From: UBA4732 sp002404095
GTDB lineage: Bacteria > Planctomycetota > Planctomycetia > Gemmatales > Gemmataceae
DNA length: 64,000 nucleotides
Reading direction: 5' to 3'
Assembly (NCBI GenBank): GCA_036783645.1
Contig: DAIPWT010000008.1
Coordinates: 23,008-87,007 of the forward strand
Part shown: one piece after another, positions 1 through 8,814 of the stretch
How positions within the stretch are numbered: the stretch's first letter is position 1
Layout of the letters: each line of letters opens with the position of its first letter
Notes under the pieces: generated by a model
Databases searched by the model: none
Told to the model about the DNA's origin: nothing
The model's input: the letters and a program-made list of their open reading frames with translations, nothing else
Position numbers and translations under genes: made by a program

Positions 1-18
1 GATAGCGGTACACTTAAC

Positions 19-149
19 CTCGTTCCCAAACTCCGTTTGGGAACGCGCTCCGGGAAACTCTGTTTCCCGTCTGGGAGCATGCGAGGACAGCATCCCGACG
101 CGAAACAGAGCTTCGCGGGCGGCGTTCCCAAACGGAGTTTGGGAACGAG
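19..149. repeat. paired-hairpin (REPIN-like) palindromic element
   Basis: The outer arms at 19-45 and 123-149 are perfect 27-bp inverted repeats. Each arm is itself a hairpin (CGTTCCCAAA, loop CTCCG, TTTGGGAACG). The roughly 75-bp centre holds two more imperfect hairpins with CTCTG/CAGAG loops. It lies just past the stop codon of the kinase gene and may also act as a terminator. Confidence 0.8.
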
Positions 150-167
150 AGAAATATCCCGCCGGTG

Positions 168-3100
168 TCACCAATCCAAACCCATGTCGGCGAGCCTGCG
201 GCGCAGGTTCCCCAGTCGCAGAAGGTGAACCGCCCCCTGCTTCTCGCTGCTGCAAGCCAGGAATGCCGCATCCGAGGTGAATGCCAGGTGTTTGATCTCG
301 CCAACCCGGAGCGGTTGCCATCGGAACAATTCTTCCCTCTGCTGAACGTCCCACAACTCGACGAAGCCCTCCCCGTAGGCGACGGCGAGCAACCGGCTAT
401 CCGGGCTGAACATCGCTGCGGAAGCCGAGCCGGACAAACGCATGTCCCAGTGAAGTCGGCGGTTGGGGACGTCCCAAACGCGCAGCCGGCTCTGTGTCAC
501 GTCCATGCTCAGGTCATCGTTCGAGGGAATGTGAAAATGGCACAGCCACTTGCCATCGGGACTCAAGCCCGACATCCTCGGCATCAGAGGGGGCGGTCCC
601 AGGTCCGGGGAACTCAGTTCCCCCAGGCGGTTACCGGACGCCACGTCCCATATCGAGATGAGGTTGTGCGAGAACGACCCGAGCGAGCCGGAGCAGCCCA
701 GCAGCAAGCGTCCGTCGGCACTAAGGATTGTCGGAATGCTGGGCCCAAGGAGTGCCTGAGTGCCGGCCCCAAGGTTTGGGTTCTGGTCGAGCGTGGTAAT
801 GAACCCCGGCCCGACTTCCTGGCCCGAGACGACGTCCCGAACGCTCAGGCGCACCTGCTTGTCCTTAAGCGTCTGCTCCACGACCAGCAAGCGGTCGTCG
901 GCGGGGAAGGCCGCCTTGGAAACCCCCCGCCGCCAAATGGCGGGGGCCGCCAGAGAGTAGGTTTTCTCACGCCAGTCGGGCAGATCCCACACCACCGCCT
1001 GGCCCTTACCAAGCAGAGCCAGCCTCTGACCATCCGATTGAAAGAGCAGGGCGTCCGGCTTGAGGTCGGCCGAGACGGCGACTTTGGGGCGGACCTGTCC
1101 AGACTCGCACTCGACCAATACGACCTCGGGCTTAGCTCCCCCGCGCAAGACCGCCAGCGAGCGACTCTCCGGACGGAATGCCAGATCGATGGCGCTCTCC
1201 TTTCCCGACGCCAGGACCGATGAGAGGGACGCCCCGGACGGCTCCCAGGTGGTGAAGGAAACGGCAGTGAAGTCGGCGGAGAGCAGGCGGTCGTCGGCCG
1301 GCCAGCGCAACATGCCGAATCCGCCCGGCTGGAGGGCCTCCAGGCGCAGCGCCTCGCCACCGGCGGCGATGTCGTAGATGTGGATCGTCCCTTCCTTGTC
1401 GCCGCCGGCCAACCGCTTGCCGTCGGGAGAAAAGGCCATCCGCAGCGTCGCGACGTCAAAATCCCCGTCCCAGCGCCCCTGTTCGGCCTGCTGATCCGTG
1501 TCCCAGAACACGATCGCGGCTTTGCCTGCCGCATTCATGCAGGCCACGGCCAGGAGGGAGGACGCCGAAGCCCACGCGAGCCGTTCCCTCCTGGGAAAGT
1601 TCGGCCCACTGGCTGGGCGGACGAGCGGCAGGGGCAGTTCGATGACCTTAGGCTCGCCGCGCGCCGTCACGTCCGCCAGAGCTATCTTGTTGCCGCCGGC
1701 CGGATAAGCCAGCGCCCGGCCGTCCCCCCGGAAACTGAGGCCGCCCACGGGTGCGTCCACTCGGGCCAGGTGTCGCGACGCGGTGGGGTCGCGCAGATCC
1801 CAAAGGAATACGTCGCTTTTCTTCCCATCGCCTTGCGCGGCGGCGAGGTACCGGCCGTCCGGGCTGAATACCAACTCGTTGTTCATCGCGGCGAGCGGAG
1901 GGGCCATGCTCTGGAGTGCCGGTAGGGTGGCGCGCGGCGTTCCCCCCGGCAGGTCGCGCAATTGAACCTCCCGATGACCCAGTTCCGCAAGGGCCAGGAA
2001 AGTGCCATCCGGGCTTAGCGCCACCGTCACGACACTAGCATTGGGGATGAGTAACTCGCCCAGCTGCCGGCCGTCGCTCAGATCGAAGAGGCGAAATCCC
2101 GCCACCGGAATTGCGGGCGTCACCCCAGACTTTTCCGGGAGGCGCACGAACCCGGCCAGGGCGCGCCGGCCGTCAGCGCTGACCTCGCGGTACATCCCGA
2201 CGGTGCCCGCGATGGTGATGGGCGGCGCCGGACGGGCGTCTTCCAGCAGCAGGGCCGCGGCCGCTTCGCGCCGCAGTTCCCCCTGCGTGGGCAGCTGCGA
2301 CGACGGCCCCGGTTTATCCGCCTCCGCAATGGGTGGGTGGTCCTCGCGATGGGGACGGGCGCGGAGCTTTTCCGCCTGGCCCACCGACTCCAGCGCCTGC
2401 CAGCGCCAGCCCGGTTGGCGAGACAGCCGGAGCGAGTGGGCCTGTTCGTACAGGCTGCGGGTCAGCGCGTCCTGACCCTGCTCCCGCGCCGCGTCGGCCT
2501 GGTCGCGCTGCGTTTCCGCTTGCCCGCGCAGGTCGGCCTCGGTCGCGCTGCGGGAATCCGCTTCTCGGCGCGCCCTGTCCAGCAATAGCACGAAGCCTAG
2601 GGCCGCCGCCGCGATGACCGCCAGCAGCGCCGCCGCCGCCGGCCGTCGCCTTACCCATTTACCCACACGCTCCGCCGCCCCAACCGGCCGGGCCGCGATC
2701 GGCTCGCCGTTCAGGAAACGGCGCAGGTCGTTCGCCAACTCTTCCGCGCCGGCATAGCGCTTGTACGGCTCCTTCTGCAAGCACTTCAGGCAGATCGTTT
2801 CAACGTCCCTCGGCGTGCGCGGCGCCAATCGTGTCGGCGGCACCGGGTCGTCGGCGACCACCTGCCTCAGCGTGTCCATCGCCGTGGCCGCCTTGAACGG
2901 CGGCCGGCCCGTCAGGCATTCGTATAGGATCGCGCCCAGCGCGTACACGTCCGCCGCCGGGCCGACCTCCTTCTTGCCTCCCGCCTGCTCCGGGGCCATG
3001 TAGCTGGGCGTACCCATAATGGCGCCGGACTGCGTTAGCCCGCTGCCGCCTTCCACTTTCTTCGCCAGACCGAAGTCGGTGATCTTGGGCGCACCGCCCT

Positions 3101-3653
3101 TCGTCAGCAGGACGTTCGCCGGCTTCAGGTCGCGGTGAACGATCCCCTGCTGATGCGCGTAGTGTATCCCGCGAGCCAGCAGCTCCACCAGCTTCGCCGA
3201 TTCGTGTGGAGGCAGTGGTGTGCCGTCGAGCTTCTGGGCCAAGCTGCACCCCTCCACGAACTCCATCGAGAAGTAGGGATGGCCTTCGTGTTCGCCGACC
3301 TCGAAGATCTGCACGATGTGGGGATGCTGTAAGCGGGCCAAGGCCTCGGCCTCGTCGCGGAAACGCGACAACTGGCTGGCGCCGGCGTGGTCTCCCGCCA
3401 GGATCATCTTGAGCGCGATCAGACGGTTGAGGCTGAGTTGCCGGGCCTTGTAGACGACGCCCATACCGCCGCGGCCGATCTCGTCTAACAACTCGTAATC
3501 GCCGATGTGGCGAACTTTCGTTGTCACGGGCGGCGCGGCCGAAAAGCTCGCGTCGGAAGCCGGTACGGGCGCCAACGTGGGAGCGTCGCCGAGACGATAG
3601 GTTGCGGTCTTGCCGTCGTCCTGAGCGGAGGATTCCTTCGGGTCGTCAGCCAT
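168..3653 (-). CDS. membrane Ser/Thr protein kinase with C-terminal WD40-like repeats
   Basis: This 1161-residue protein has a complete PknB-type kinase domain at about residues 53-315. Visible motifs are the glycine loop GRGGMG (60-65), Lys82, HRD (173-175), DFG (193-195) and APE (220-222). A short basic stretch and one membrane segment (about 335-358) follow, then a coiled-coil-like region and a long WD40-like propeller region with repeated F/LSPDG-R-L-A and W-D motifs to the end. The start follows a strong ribosome site (GAGGGGAG). Such kinase-sensor fusions are very common in planctomycetes. The propeller is probably extracytoplasmic and may bind a ligand or partner; the phosphorylation target is unknown. 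It appears monocistronic, with a palindromic element at its 3' end. Confidence 0.93.
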   Translation of the reverse strand: MADDPKESSAQDDGKTATYRLGDAPTLAPVPASDASFSAAPPVTTKVRHIGDYELLDEIGRGGMGVVYKARQLSLNRLIALKMILAGDHAGASQLSRFRDEAEALARLQHPHIVQIFEVGEHEGHPYFSMEFVEGCSLAQKLDGTPLPPHESAKLVELLARGIHYAHQQGIVHRDLKPANVLLTKGGAPKITDFGLAKKVEGGSGLTQSGAIMGTPSYMAPEQAGGKKEVGPAADVYALGAILYECLTGRPPFKAATAMDTLRQVVADDPVPPTRLAPRTPRDVETICLKCLQKEPYKRYAGAEELANDLRRFLNGEPIAARPVGAAERVGKWVRRRPAAAALLAVIAAAALGFVLLLDRARREADSRSATEADLRGQAETQRDQADAAREQGQDALTRSLYEQAHSLRLSRQPGWRWQALESVGQAEKLRARPHREDHPPIAEADKPGPSSQLPTQGELRREAAAALLLEDARPAPPITIAGTVGMYREVSADGRRALAGFVRLPEKSGVTPAIPVAGFRLFDLSDGRQLGELLIPNASVVTVALSPDGTFLALAELGHREVQLRDLPGGTPRATLPALQSMAPPLAAMNNELVFSPDGRYLAAAQGDGKKSDVFLWDLRDPTASRHLARVDAPVGGLSFRGDGRALAYPAGGNKIALADVTARGEPKVIELPLPLVRPASGPNFPRRERLAWASASSLLAVACMNAAGKAAIVFWDTDQQAEQGRWDGDFDVATLRMAFSPDGKRLAGGDKEGTIHIYDIAAGGEALRLEALQPGGFGMLRWPADDRLLSADFTAVSFTTWEPSGASLSSVLASGKESAIDLAFRPESRSLAVLRGGAKPEVVLVECESGQVRPKVAVSADLKPDALLFQSDGQRLALLGKGQAVVWDLPDWREKTYSLAAPAIWRRGVSKAAFPADDRLLVVEQTLKDKQVRLSVRDVVSGQEVGPGFITTLDQNPNLGAGTQALLGPSIPTILSADGRLLLGCSGSLGSFSHNLISIWDVASGNRLGELSSPDLGPPPLMPRMSGLSPDGKWLCHFHIPSNDDLSMDVTQSRLRVWDVPNRRLHWDMRLSGSASAAMFSPDSRLLAVAYGEGFVELWDVQQREELFRWQPLRVGEIKHLAFTSDAAFLACSSEKQGAVHLLRLGNLRRRLADMGLDW

Positions 3654-3791
3654 CGGTCACTCCCCTCTATCCGTAGGCCGCGCCGAAACGGGGCGCGAGG
3701 ACGCGAATTCCCTGGCTCGGAATCGAGCTGGTGGGAATCGCCCTATCGTATCAGGGAGAGCAGAGGGTCACAAGAATTGAATTGGCGTCCG

Positions 3792-3823
3792 ACCCCGGGT
3801 GAATGTACTCATGAACCCGGGGT
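3792..3823. repeat. 32-bp palindrome related to the 34.2-kb element
   Basis: ACCCCGGGT is followed by an inner spacer and ACCCGGGGT. The inner sequence (GAATGTACTCATGA) resembles the arm of the large inverted repeat at 34181-34325, so both belong to one palindrome family. Confidence 0.7.
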
Positions 3824-3839
3824 ACACGGCATCGCCGCC

Positions 3840-3992
3840 TTATTTCTTGGCCGGCGCGTGATAAGCCCGCTTGTATTCCTCATCATCCGGGTCGTCGCTG
3901 ACCTTCCACACCTTGCCGTCGGGCCGCAGATACATCTTGTGTTGATCTTCCAAACTCAACGGCCCCGCTCCCGCCGACCGAAAACCGAAGTA
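3840..3992 (-). pseudogene. orphan 3' end of an LVIVD-cytochrome gene
   Basis: Read on the minus strand this encodes about 45-50 residues ending in AYHAPAKK and a stop codon. They match the last residues of the cytochrome encoded at 4815-8687 almost exactly, but most codons differ at synonymous positions, for example SDDPDDEEYKRAYHAPAKK against SDDPADEEYKRAYHAPAKK. There is no start or upstream coding part, because the homology stops near 3992, just before the Uma2 stop codon at 4000. The synonymous divergence suggests the remnant of a diverged paralogue rather than a fresh duplication. Confidence 0.85.
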
Positions 3993-3999
3993 GGGGCCG

Positions 4000-4734
4000 T
4001 TATTCGGGCGATTCGCCTCTCAATTGGCGTAATTCCGCTTGGAGTATGCGGATGCGCTCCTCTGCTTGCTGAGCGCGTTCCTCGCCGGTGGGTACGATTT
4101 CGCCGTTCTCGTCGCACCAGCGCAACCAGACGTCCTCGTACCCCTCGAACTTGCCCTGCCATAAGCGCAGGCCGAGGCCGACCTTTGCCCACGGACCCGG
4201 CTCCGTAAGTCGATAGTTCCCCCCGACCAGTTCGTAGGTGCGAAGCGCCTCCGCGGACAGGAAGCTCTTCGGATCAAACACGGCATAGTAAGGGACGCCA
4301 AGCCGGGCATAGAGACCCTTCTTGTACGACTCCTCGCCGCCGGTCCGGTCGGAGACGATTTCGATGACGACGTCGGGTTGCTTGCCCATATCCCACTGGT
4401 AGTAGGAATGGCCTTCCTTGACTTGCAGGTCCGTCGGGCACCTCACGTCCAGGCTCAACAGGCAATCGGGCACGACGGCAGGCGCCTTGCGCTGGTAGAA
4501 CCAGCCAACGTTGACCAGGACAAGGAACGGCCGTCCCTCGCCGGGGCCAGACCAACTCGCATACAGCGGGTGGGCCAAGAGCCGATACAATTTTTCATAG
4601 AAGATGCAGTCCACCGGCTGGTGATCCTCTGTGACCAGGTCTTCGTAATCGAAGTCAAGTTCCGGTCCCGCCTCCGGGCTTGGAGTCTTGAACGGCGAGA
4701 TGAAAGGGGGGGCGTCGCCCGGCAAGGCGCTCAT
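4000..4734 (-). CDS. Uma2-family (DUF820) putative restriction endonuclease
   Basis: This 244-residue protein has the family's PD-(D/E)xK-like signature: PDVVIEIVSD near residues 118-127, then a SYKKGLYARLGVPYYAVFDP segment. The C-terminal 30 residues are a charged coiled-coil of Glu/Arg/Gln heptads, often seen in this family. Uma2 proteins are abundant paralogues in planctomycetes and cyanobacteria. They are predicted nucleases with no settled physiological role. The gene sits exactly between a full-length cytochrome gene and an orphan copy of that gene's 3' end, which suggests it arrived by recombination or insertion. No methylase partner is present. Confidence 0.88.
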   Translation of the reverse strand: MSALPGDAPPFISPFKTPSPEAGPELDFDYEDLVTEDHQPVDCIFYEKLYRLLAHPLYASWSGPGEGRPFLVLVNVGWFYQRKAPAVVPDCLLSLDVRCPTDLQVKEGHSYYQWDMGKQPDVVIEIVSDRTGGEESYKKGLYARLGVPYYAVFDPKSFLSAEALRTYELVGGNYRLTEPGPWAKVGLGLRLWQGKFEGYEDVWLRWCDENGEIVPTGEERAQQAEERIRILQAELRQLRGESPE

Positions 4735-4814
4735 GATTCTGTCCTCTGGGTCGCGGGTCTATTGGTGGATATTACCATACCGGACGCGAGCCGTCGAGCG
4801 TTCGCGGCGGCGCC

Positions 4815-7800
4815 TTATTTCTTGGCCGGAGCGTGATAGGCCCGTTTGTACTCCTCGTCGGCCGGGTCGTCGCTGACCTTCCAGACCTTGCCGTCGGGCC
4901 GCAGATACAGCTTGTGCTGGTCTTCCAAACTCAACGGCCCCGCGCCTACCCGGCCGAACACGGAAGTCTGGTGGCCGCTCTCATCCACCGCCCTGTCGCG
5001 GTCTAACCCTTTGGAGATCGCCAAAGCGCATCCACCTTCCGGCAGCTTGTACGTCGCAATCAATTCCGGCGTCGGACGCGGCGAGAAGCCGTCGTTGCCC
5101 GGGGTCTCCGGCGAGGTCAATTGCACCACGCGCATCCCGTTGTGCCCGTCCGCCAGGTAGGCGAACTCGCTGGCGTAGGTGATGCCGAGTTTCACGTCGC
5201 GTAGGTCGTTGATGCAGCCGCCCCCGTCGAACACCTGATCCACGCGCGGCTTTTCCGGATGCTCAATGTCCAGGATCACCAAACCGCGCCGGCCGCCCGC
5301 TACATAGGCGTAGGTCCGCGCCAGGTAGATGTTGTGGGCCTCCTCCATCTTCATGACGCTGATGACGCGCGGGTGCGCCAAGTCCGTCGTGTCCAGCACC
5401 TTGATCCCCTCGCCGTCGCAGACGTAGCCATAGCGGAACTGAACCGCCGTCGCGTGCGGACGTATTAGCTGGCCCTTGCCCAGCACCGCCGTCACTTCCG
5501 GTTTTTTCGGATCGTCCAGGGAAACGACCACCAATCCGGCGTCGCAACAGATGTAGGCGTAAGTCCCCACAATGGTGATGGCGTTCGCCCCGCGCAGTAG
5601 GCCGTCGGGGTTGTAGGTCAGGTCGCGTTTCAGGAAGTTGTTCAGCGGATTGCCGTCGAGCAGCGTCCCGGCGCCGACCTCGATCAAACCTTCGTATTTG
5701 TCCGTCACGAAGATTTCACCGTACATGGCGTGGACGGCCGGTTCATGGTTCTCGTCGCGGTGCTTTCGCGTCGGATCGGGAGCGGTCGTCACCGGCGCCG
5801 CCACTGCGGTGGCGAACTTGCTATCGACGAAGAACCTTTGACCCAACGGCGACACCGGGGCCGTGCTGACGCGCTCCGAAAAGCCCTTGTCGTCGAGAAA
5901 GGCGATGTCAAATACCCGTAATCCGCCCGTGCCGCACGCGGCGTACAAATACTCGCCGCGCGCCTGCACGCCCAACACCTCCGGCTTCTGGCGCGGATGG
6001 AGGAACTGGTCGCCGATGTCCTTGCCCGGGTGTTCGTGGGCGATTTCCAAGCGGCGGCCGTGTTCCTCGTGTTTACAGAACTCCTGCGGGAAGGCGAGGC
6101 TGTGCAAGTGGCTGCCGATCACCGCCTGCGGTTCGTCGCGCTCCGTCACCTCGACGGCCTCGAAGCCGTGTTCGCCCGCCGCCACCCAGCAATAACGGCC
6201 GATGAAGTTGAGGTAGTTCGTGCCGTGCATCAGCAACTGCGCCATGATGGCGTTGTTGTCGTCCTTCTTCGATACGTGGCAGTCGGCGCACTGCTTGGTG
6301 CCGTCCGAGCCGCGCACCGTGTGCGGCACGTTGCTGCTGAAGGCGATGCCGCTCAGTCCTTCGCCCGAAATGGTTTGCTGTTGGAAGTAGATCGATTCGC
6401 GGTTCTGGTTATAGGAACCGACGTGGATGGCGCAGGACGACCGGGCCGGCCCAATGCGGTTGCCGGTGACGTTGCCGTCGCGGGCCAGCATGTAAACGTC
6501 GTCGCGCAGCGTCTGGAAGTTGTAGGCGATGGCATTTCGGGTGACGTCGCCGTCGTTGTGCAGCATGGGCGTCTTCTTGTTGGCCTTCTGCGGCAGATGG
6601 CAACCGAAGCAACTGGCGTTCCACGATGAATGACAGGCGATGCAACTCATGTTCTCGTTGGCATGAGCGCACTTTTTCTCTCCCTCTTTGGGGAGATCGC
6701 CCCAGGCCAGCTTGCCGTCGTCCTCGAAGCGGACGGTCTTGGCGATGGCCGACTTGGCGTTGTAATGCTTGTTCCTGTTGGTCGGGTCCACCGTGTCCGC
6801 CGTTTGAATGACTTCCCATCGCAGCTTGTTTTCCACCATCGAATTCTGGAAGACCTTATCATCTTCGCGCTCAAAGCGACGTTTGCCGGACGGCGTGCGC
6901 ATCGCCTCCAGGTTGCGACCGCCTTCGGGGCTGGAGGTGTAGGAAGCCGGCCCGGAGGTGCGCAGCGTCGCGCGTTTGCTGACAGTGCCGTGACAGTCGA
7001 TGCACTGGATTTCACAGCCGGCGCGCACCTCGTCCTGAATACGATTGTTGCCGTGGGCGTCCTGGACGAAATGGCAATCGGCGCAGTGCATTCCCTTTTC
7101 CAGATGAATGTCCATCATGTGGACGGGAACTCCGGGCTGGTGGACGCGGTCTTGGGGCTTCTGGTCTTGGAAGCGCATGGCGGCTTGCAGTTCGGCGTTG
7201 CCGACGTTCTCGATGATTTTGCCGTCATGGTCCAGGAACCGGCCCTTGCGGTCCTGGCGGAAGACGGCGCGGAAGGCCCAGCCGTGGCCGTGGAAGTCGG
7301 CGAATTGCGTATGTTTGGTCTCTTTGTTCAAGTCGCGGAGGTTGTCCAGGAATGCGGGGTCGGACAGGTTGTTGCGGGCGGCCGACTCGTTCGGATTAGA
7401 GATCGTGGACTGGGTAAATTGCTCGGCCGTCAGATGTTTGCCCCCCGGCGGGTAGATGAGGTCGCCGTCGGTCTCCTCGTCCCACCACATCATCCCGAGA
7501 TAAGTGTTGAGGACGTTCGTTCCGGGGTGCATGTGGCAGACGATGCACTGACTCGTCGGCACGGCGTTGCCCGGCGTAAAGCGATGGTCGATCGGATGGC
7601 CCGACTCGTCTTTAGGAATTGTCGGGTCTTTAGAGAAGCTCAATCCCTTGTTTCCATATTTCGCATAAGGGCCGGAGTTCATCACGGAACGGTCGTTGGC
7701 GTAGATCACGTGGCAGGCGGTGCAGCCGCTAGAGCGGTAGTCGCCGGGGTGGTCGTTAGTGCCCATGAAGTTGAGCGTCGGATCGAGCAACCGCGTCTTC

Positions 7801-8687
7801 TGAAGGCCGAGGACGGTGGGATCGGTGCGATTCTCGGTTCCTAGGCCGCGGTTGCTCAGGCGACTGAGGATGGGGCGGCCCGGATCCTCAAAGCGATTGG
7901 GGATGCCGGTTTCGGGGCGGAACATGCCGCCGCGCTCGAACATGCGGAGGACGTTGCCCGGTTGCGAAATCTCGAAGCGGGGCAGCGGGTCGAGGAACGG
8001 CACCACGCCCTTGTGGTTATACTCGTCTTCCGTCGGCGGCGGCGCCGTTACCAGCCGTTGCGGCGAGCCGTTCTCGCTGTAGCTTTCGCCATACATGCAA
8101 CGCTTGTTAGGGACGGCGCCATTGTTGTACAAAGCCGCTCCCCAAAGCATACAACCATGCGCCATCATGCTCTTGCGCACCTGCCCCACCTGATCGCCGT
8201 GGCAGCCAACGGTTCCACAGCTTATGTGGGCGACGCGCAGATCGCCGGGATTGACGAAGCGCACGAATTCCGGTGTTTCATGGTTAAGCAAAGTGTACGA
8301 GCGCACCGGCTTGGCCGAGGTTCGCCACGCTTCGGGGAAACGCGGTTGGACGTGGGCGGCGTGGGCGTCCTTGGCGGTCGCGTCGCCGCCGTGGCAGTCG
8401 GTGCAGCCGAGGTGCAAGGTTTCTTTTTGGTGCGGATCGTGTGTGTCCTTGTGGCAGGCGAGGCAACCATCGCTTTTAGCGCCGGCCTCTTGATCCGTCT
8501 GTTTGGACAGGTCCACGCCCGCTGGGGGCAAGGCGTCCGCGGGGAGTGCGGTTGGGACGGCCGCGTCCGGGGCGGCCGCCGCCGACCAAACATTCGAGCC
8601 GACGAAAACGGCGGCCAAGAGAACAGCGGCGCCCATAAGGACGACCGAACGCCGAGACAGGTGACGGAATGGTTCGCAACGGTTCAT
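4815..8687 (-). CDS. secreted multihaem cytochrome c fused to LVIVD repeats
   Basis: This 1290-residue protein begins with a signal peptide (SRRSVVLMGAAVLLAAVFVG, about 11-30). Nine canonical CxxCH motifs start at residues 75, 95, 322, 381, 535, 562, 682, 693 and 800. An atypical CX4CH (CGTVGCH) lies at 157, so up to ten haems may bind. From about residue 885 to 1230 come repeats resembling LVIVD, such as LRVFDI, LVVVSLDDPKKPEV and LVILDIEHPEKPRV, which usually form a beta-propeller. Periplasmic or surface electron transfer is likely. The start follows GGGAGGTC. The downstream barrel gene (8815-10680) is on the same strand and may form an outer-membrane conduit with it. The 3' end is duplicated at 3840-3992. 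Confidence 0.92.
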   Translation of the reverse strand: MNRCEPFRHLSRRSVVLMGAAVLLAAVFVGSNVWSAAAAPDAAVPTALPADALPPAGVDLSKQTDQEAGAKSDGCLACHKDTHDPHQKETLHLGCTDCHGGDATAKDAHAAHVQPRFPEAWRTSAKPVRSYTLLNHETPEFVRFVNPGDLRVAHISCGTVGCHGDQVGQVRKSMMAHGCMLWGAALYNNGAVPNKRCMYGESYSENGSPQRLVTAPPPTEDEYNHKGVVPFLDPLPRFEISQPGNVLRMFERGGMFRPETGIPNRFEDPGRPILSRLSNRGLGTENRTDPTVLGLQKTRLLDPTLNFMGTNDHPGDYRSSGCTACHVIYANDRSVMNSGPYAKYGNKGLSFSKDPTIPKDESGHPIDHRFTPGNAVPTSQCIVCHMHPGTNVLNTYLGMMWWDEETDGDLIYPPGGKHLTAEQFTQSTISNPNESAARNNLSDPAFLDNLRDLNKETKHTQFADFHGHGWAFRAVFRQDRKGRFLDHDGKIIENVGNAELQAAMRFQDQKPQDRVHQPGVPVHMMDIHLEKGMHCADCHFVQDAHGNNRIQDEVRAGCEIQCIDCHGTVSKRATLRTSGPASYTSSPEGGRNLEAMRTPSGKRRFEREDDKVFQNSMVENKLRWEVIQTADTVDPTNRNKHYNAKSAIAKTVRFEDDGKLAWGDLPKEGEKKCAHANENMSCIACHSSWNASCFGCHLPQKANKKTPMLHNDGDVTRNAIAYNFQTLRDDVYMLARDGNVTGNRIGPARSSCAIHVGSYNQNRESIYFQQQTISGEGLSGIAFSSNVPHTVRGSDGTKQCADCHVSKKDDNNAIMAQLLMHGTNYLNFIGRYCWVAAGEHGFEAVEVTERDEPQAVIGSHLHSLAFPQEFCKHEEHGRRLEIAHEHPGKDIGDQFLHPRQKPEVLGVQARGEYLYAACGTGGLRVFDIAFLDDKGFSERVSTAPVSPLGQRFFVDSKFATAVAAPVTTAPDPTRKHRDENHEPAVHAMYGEIFVTDKYEGLIEVGAGTLLDGNPLNNFLKRDLTYNPDGLLRGANAITIVGTYAYICCDAGLVVVSLDDPKKPEVTAVLGKGQLIRPHATAVQFRYGYVCDGEGIKVLDTTDLAHPRVISVMKMEEAHNIYLARTYAYVAGGRRGLVILDIEHPEKPRVDQVFDGGGCINDLRDVKLGITYASEFAYLADGHNGMRVVQLTSPETPGNDGFSPRPTPELIATYKLPEGGCALAISKGLDRDRAVDESGHQTSVFGRVGAGPLSLEDQHKLYLRPDGKVWKVSDDPADEEYKRAYHAPAKK

Positions 8688-8814
8688 GGGGTCGCCGACC
8701 TCCCTGCCCGCGCCGGCGAACTTCGCCGGAGGGGACGCACCATGGACGCTTAGGCCGCTCGCACCGCCTCATTGCCGAATGACCTTGAACCGTCAAGAGG
8801 AATAGACCGCGTCG

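Noticed and set aside
165..3412. Long open frames antisense to the kinase gene
   Set aside because: High GC produces long antisense frames; they have no ribosome site, no family motif and lie over a well-supported kinase.
6630..7844. 404-codon open frame antisense to the LVIVD cytochrome
   Set aside because: It lies opposite conserved CxxCH-encoding sequence, shows no known motif and no credible start signal.
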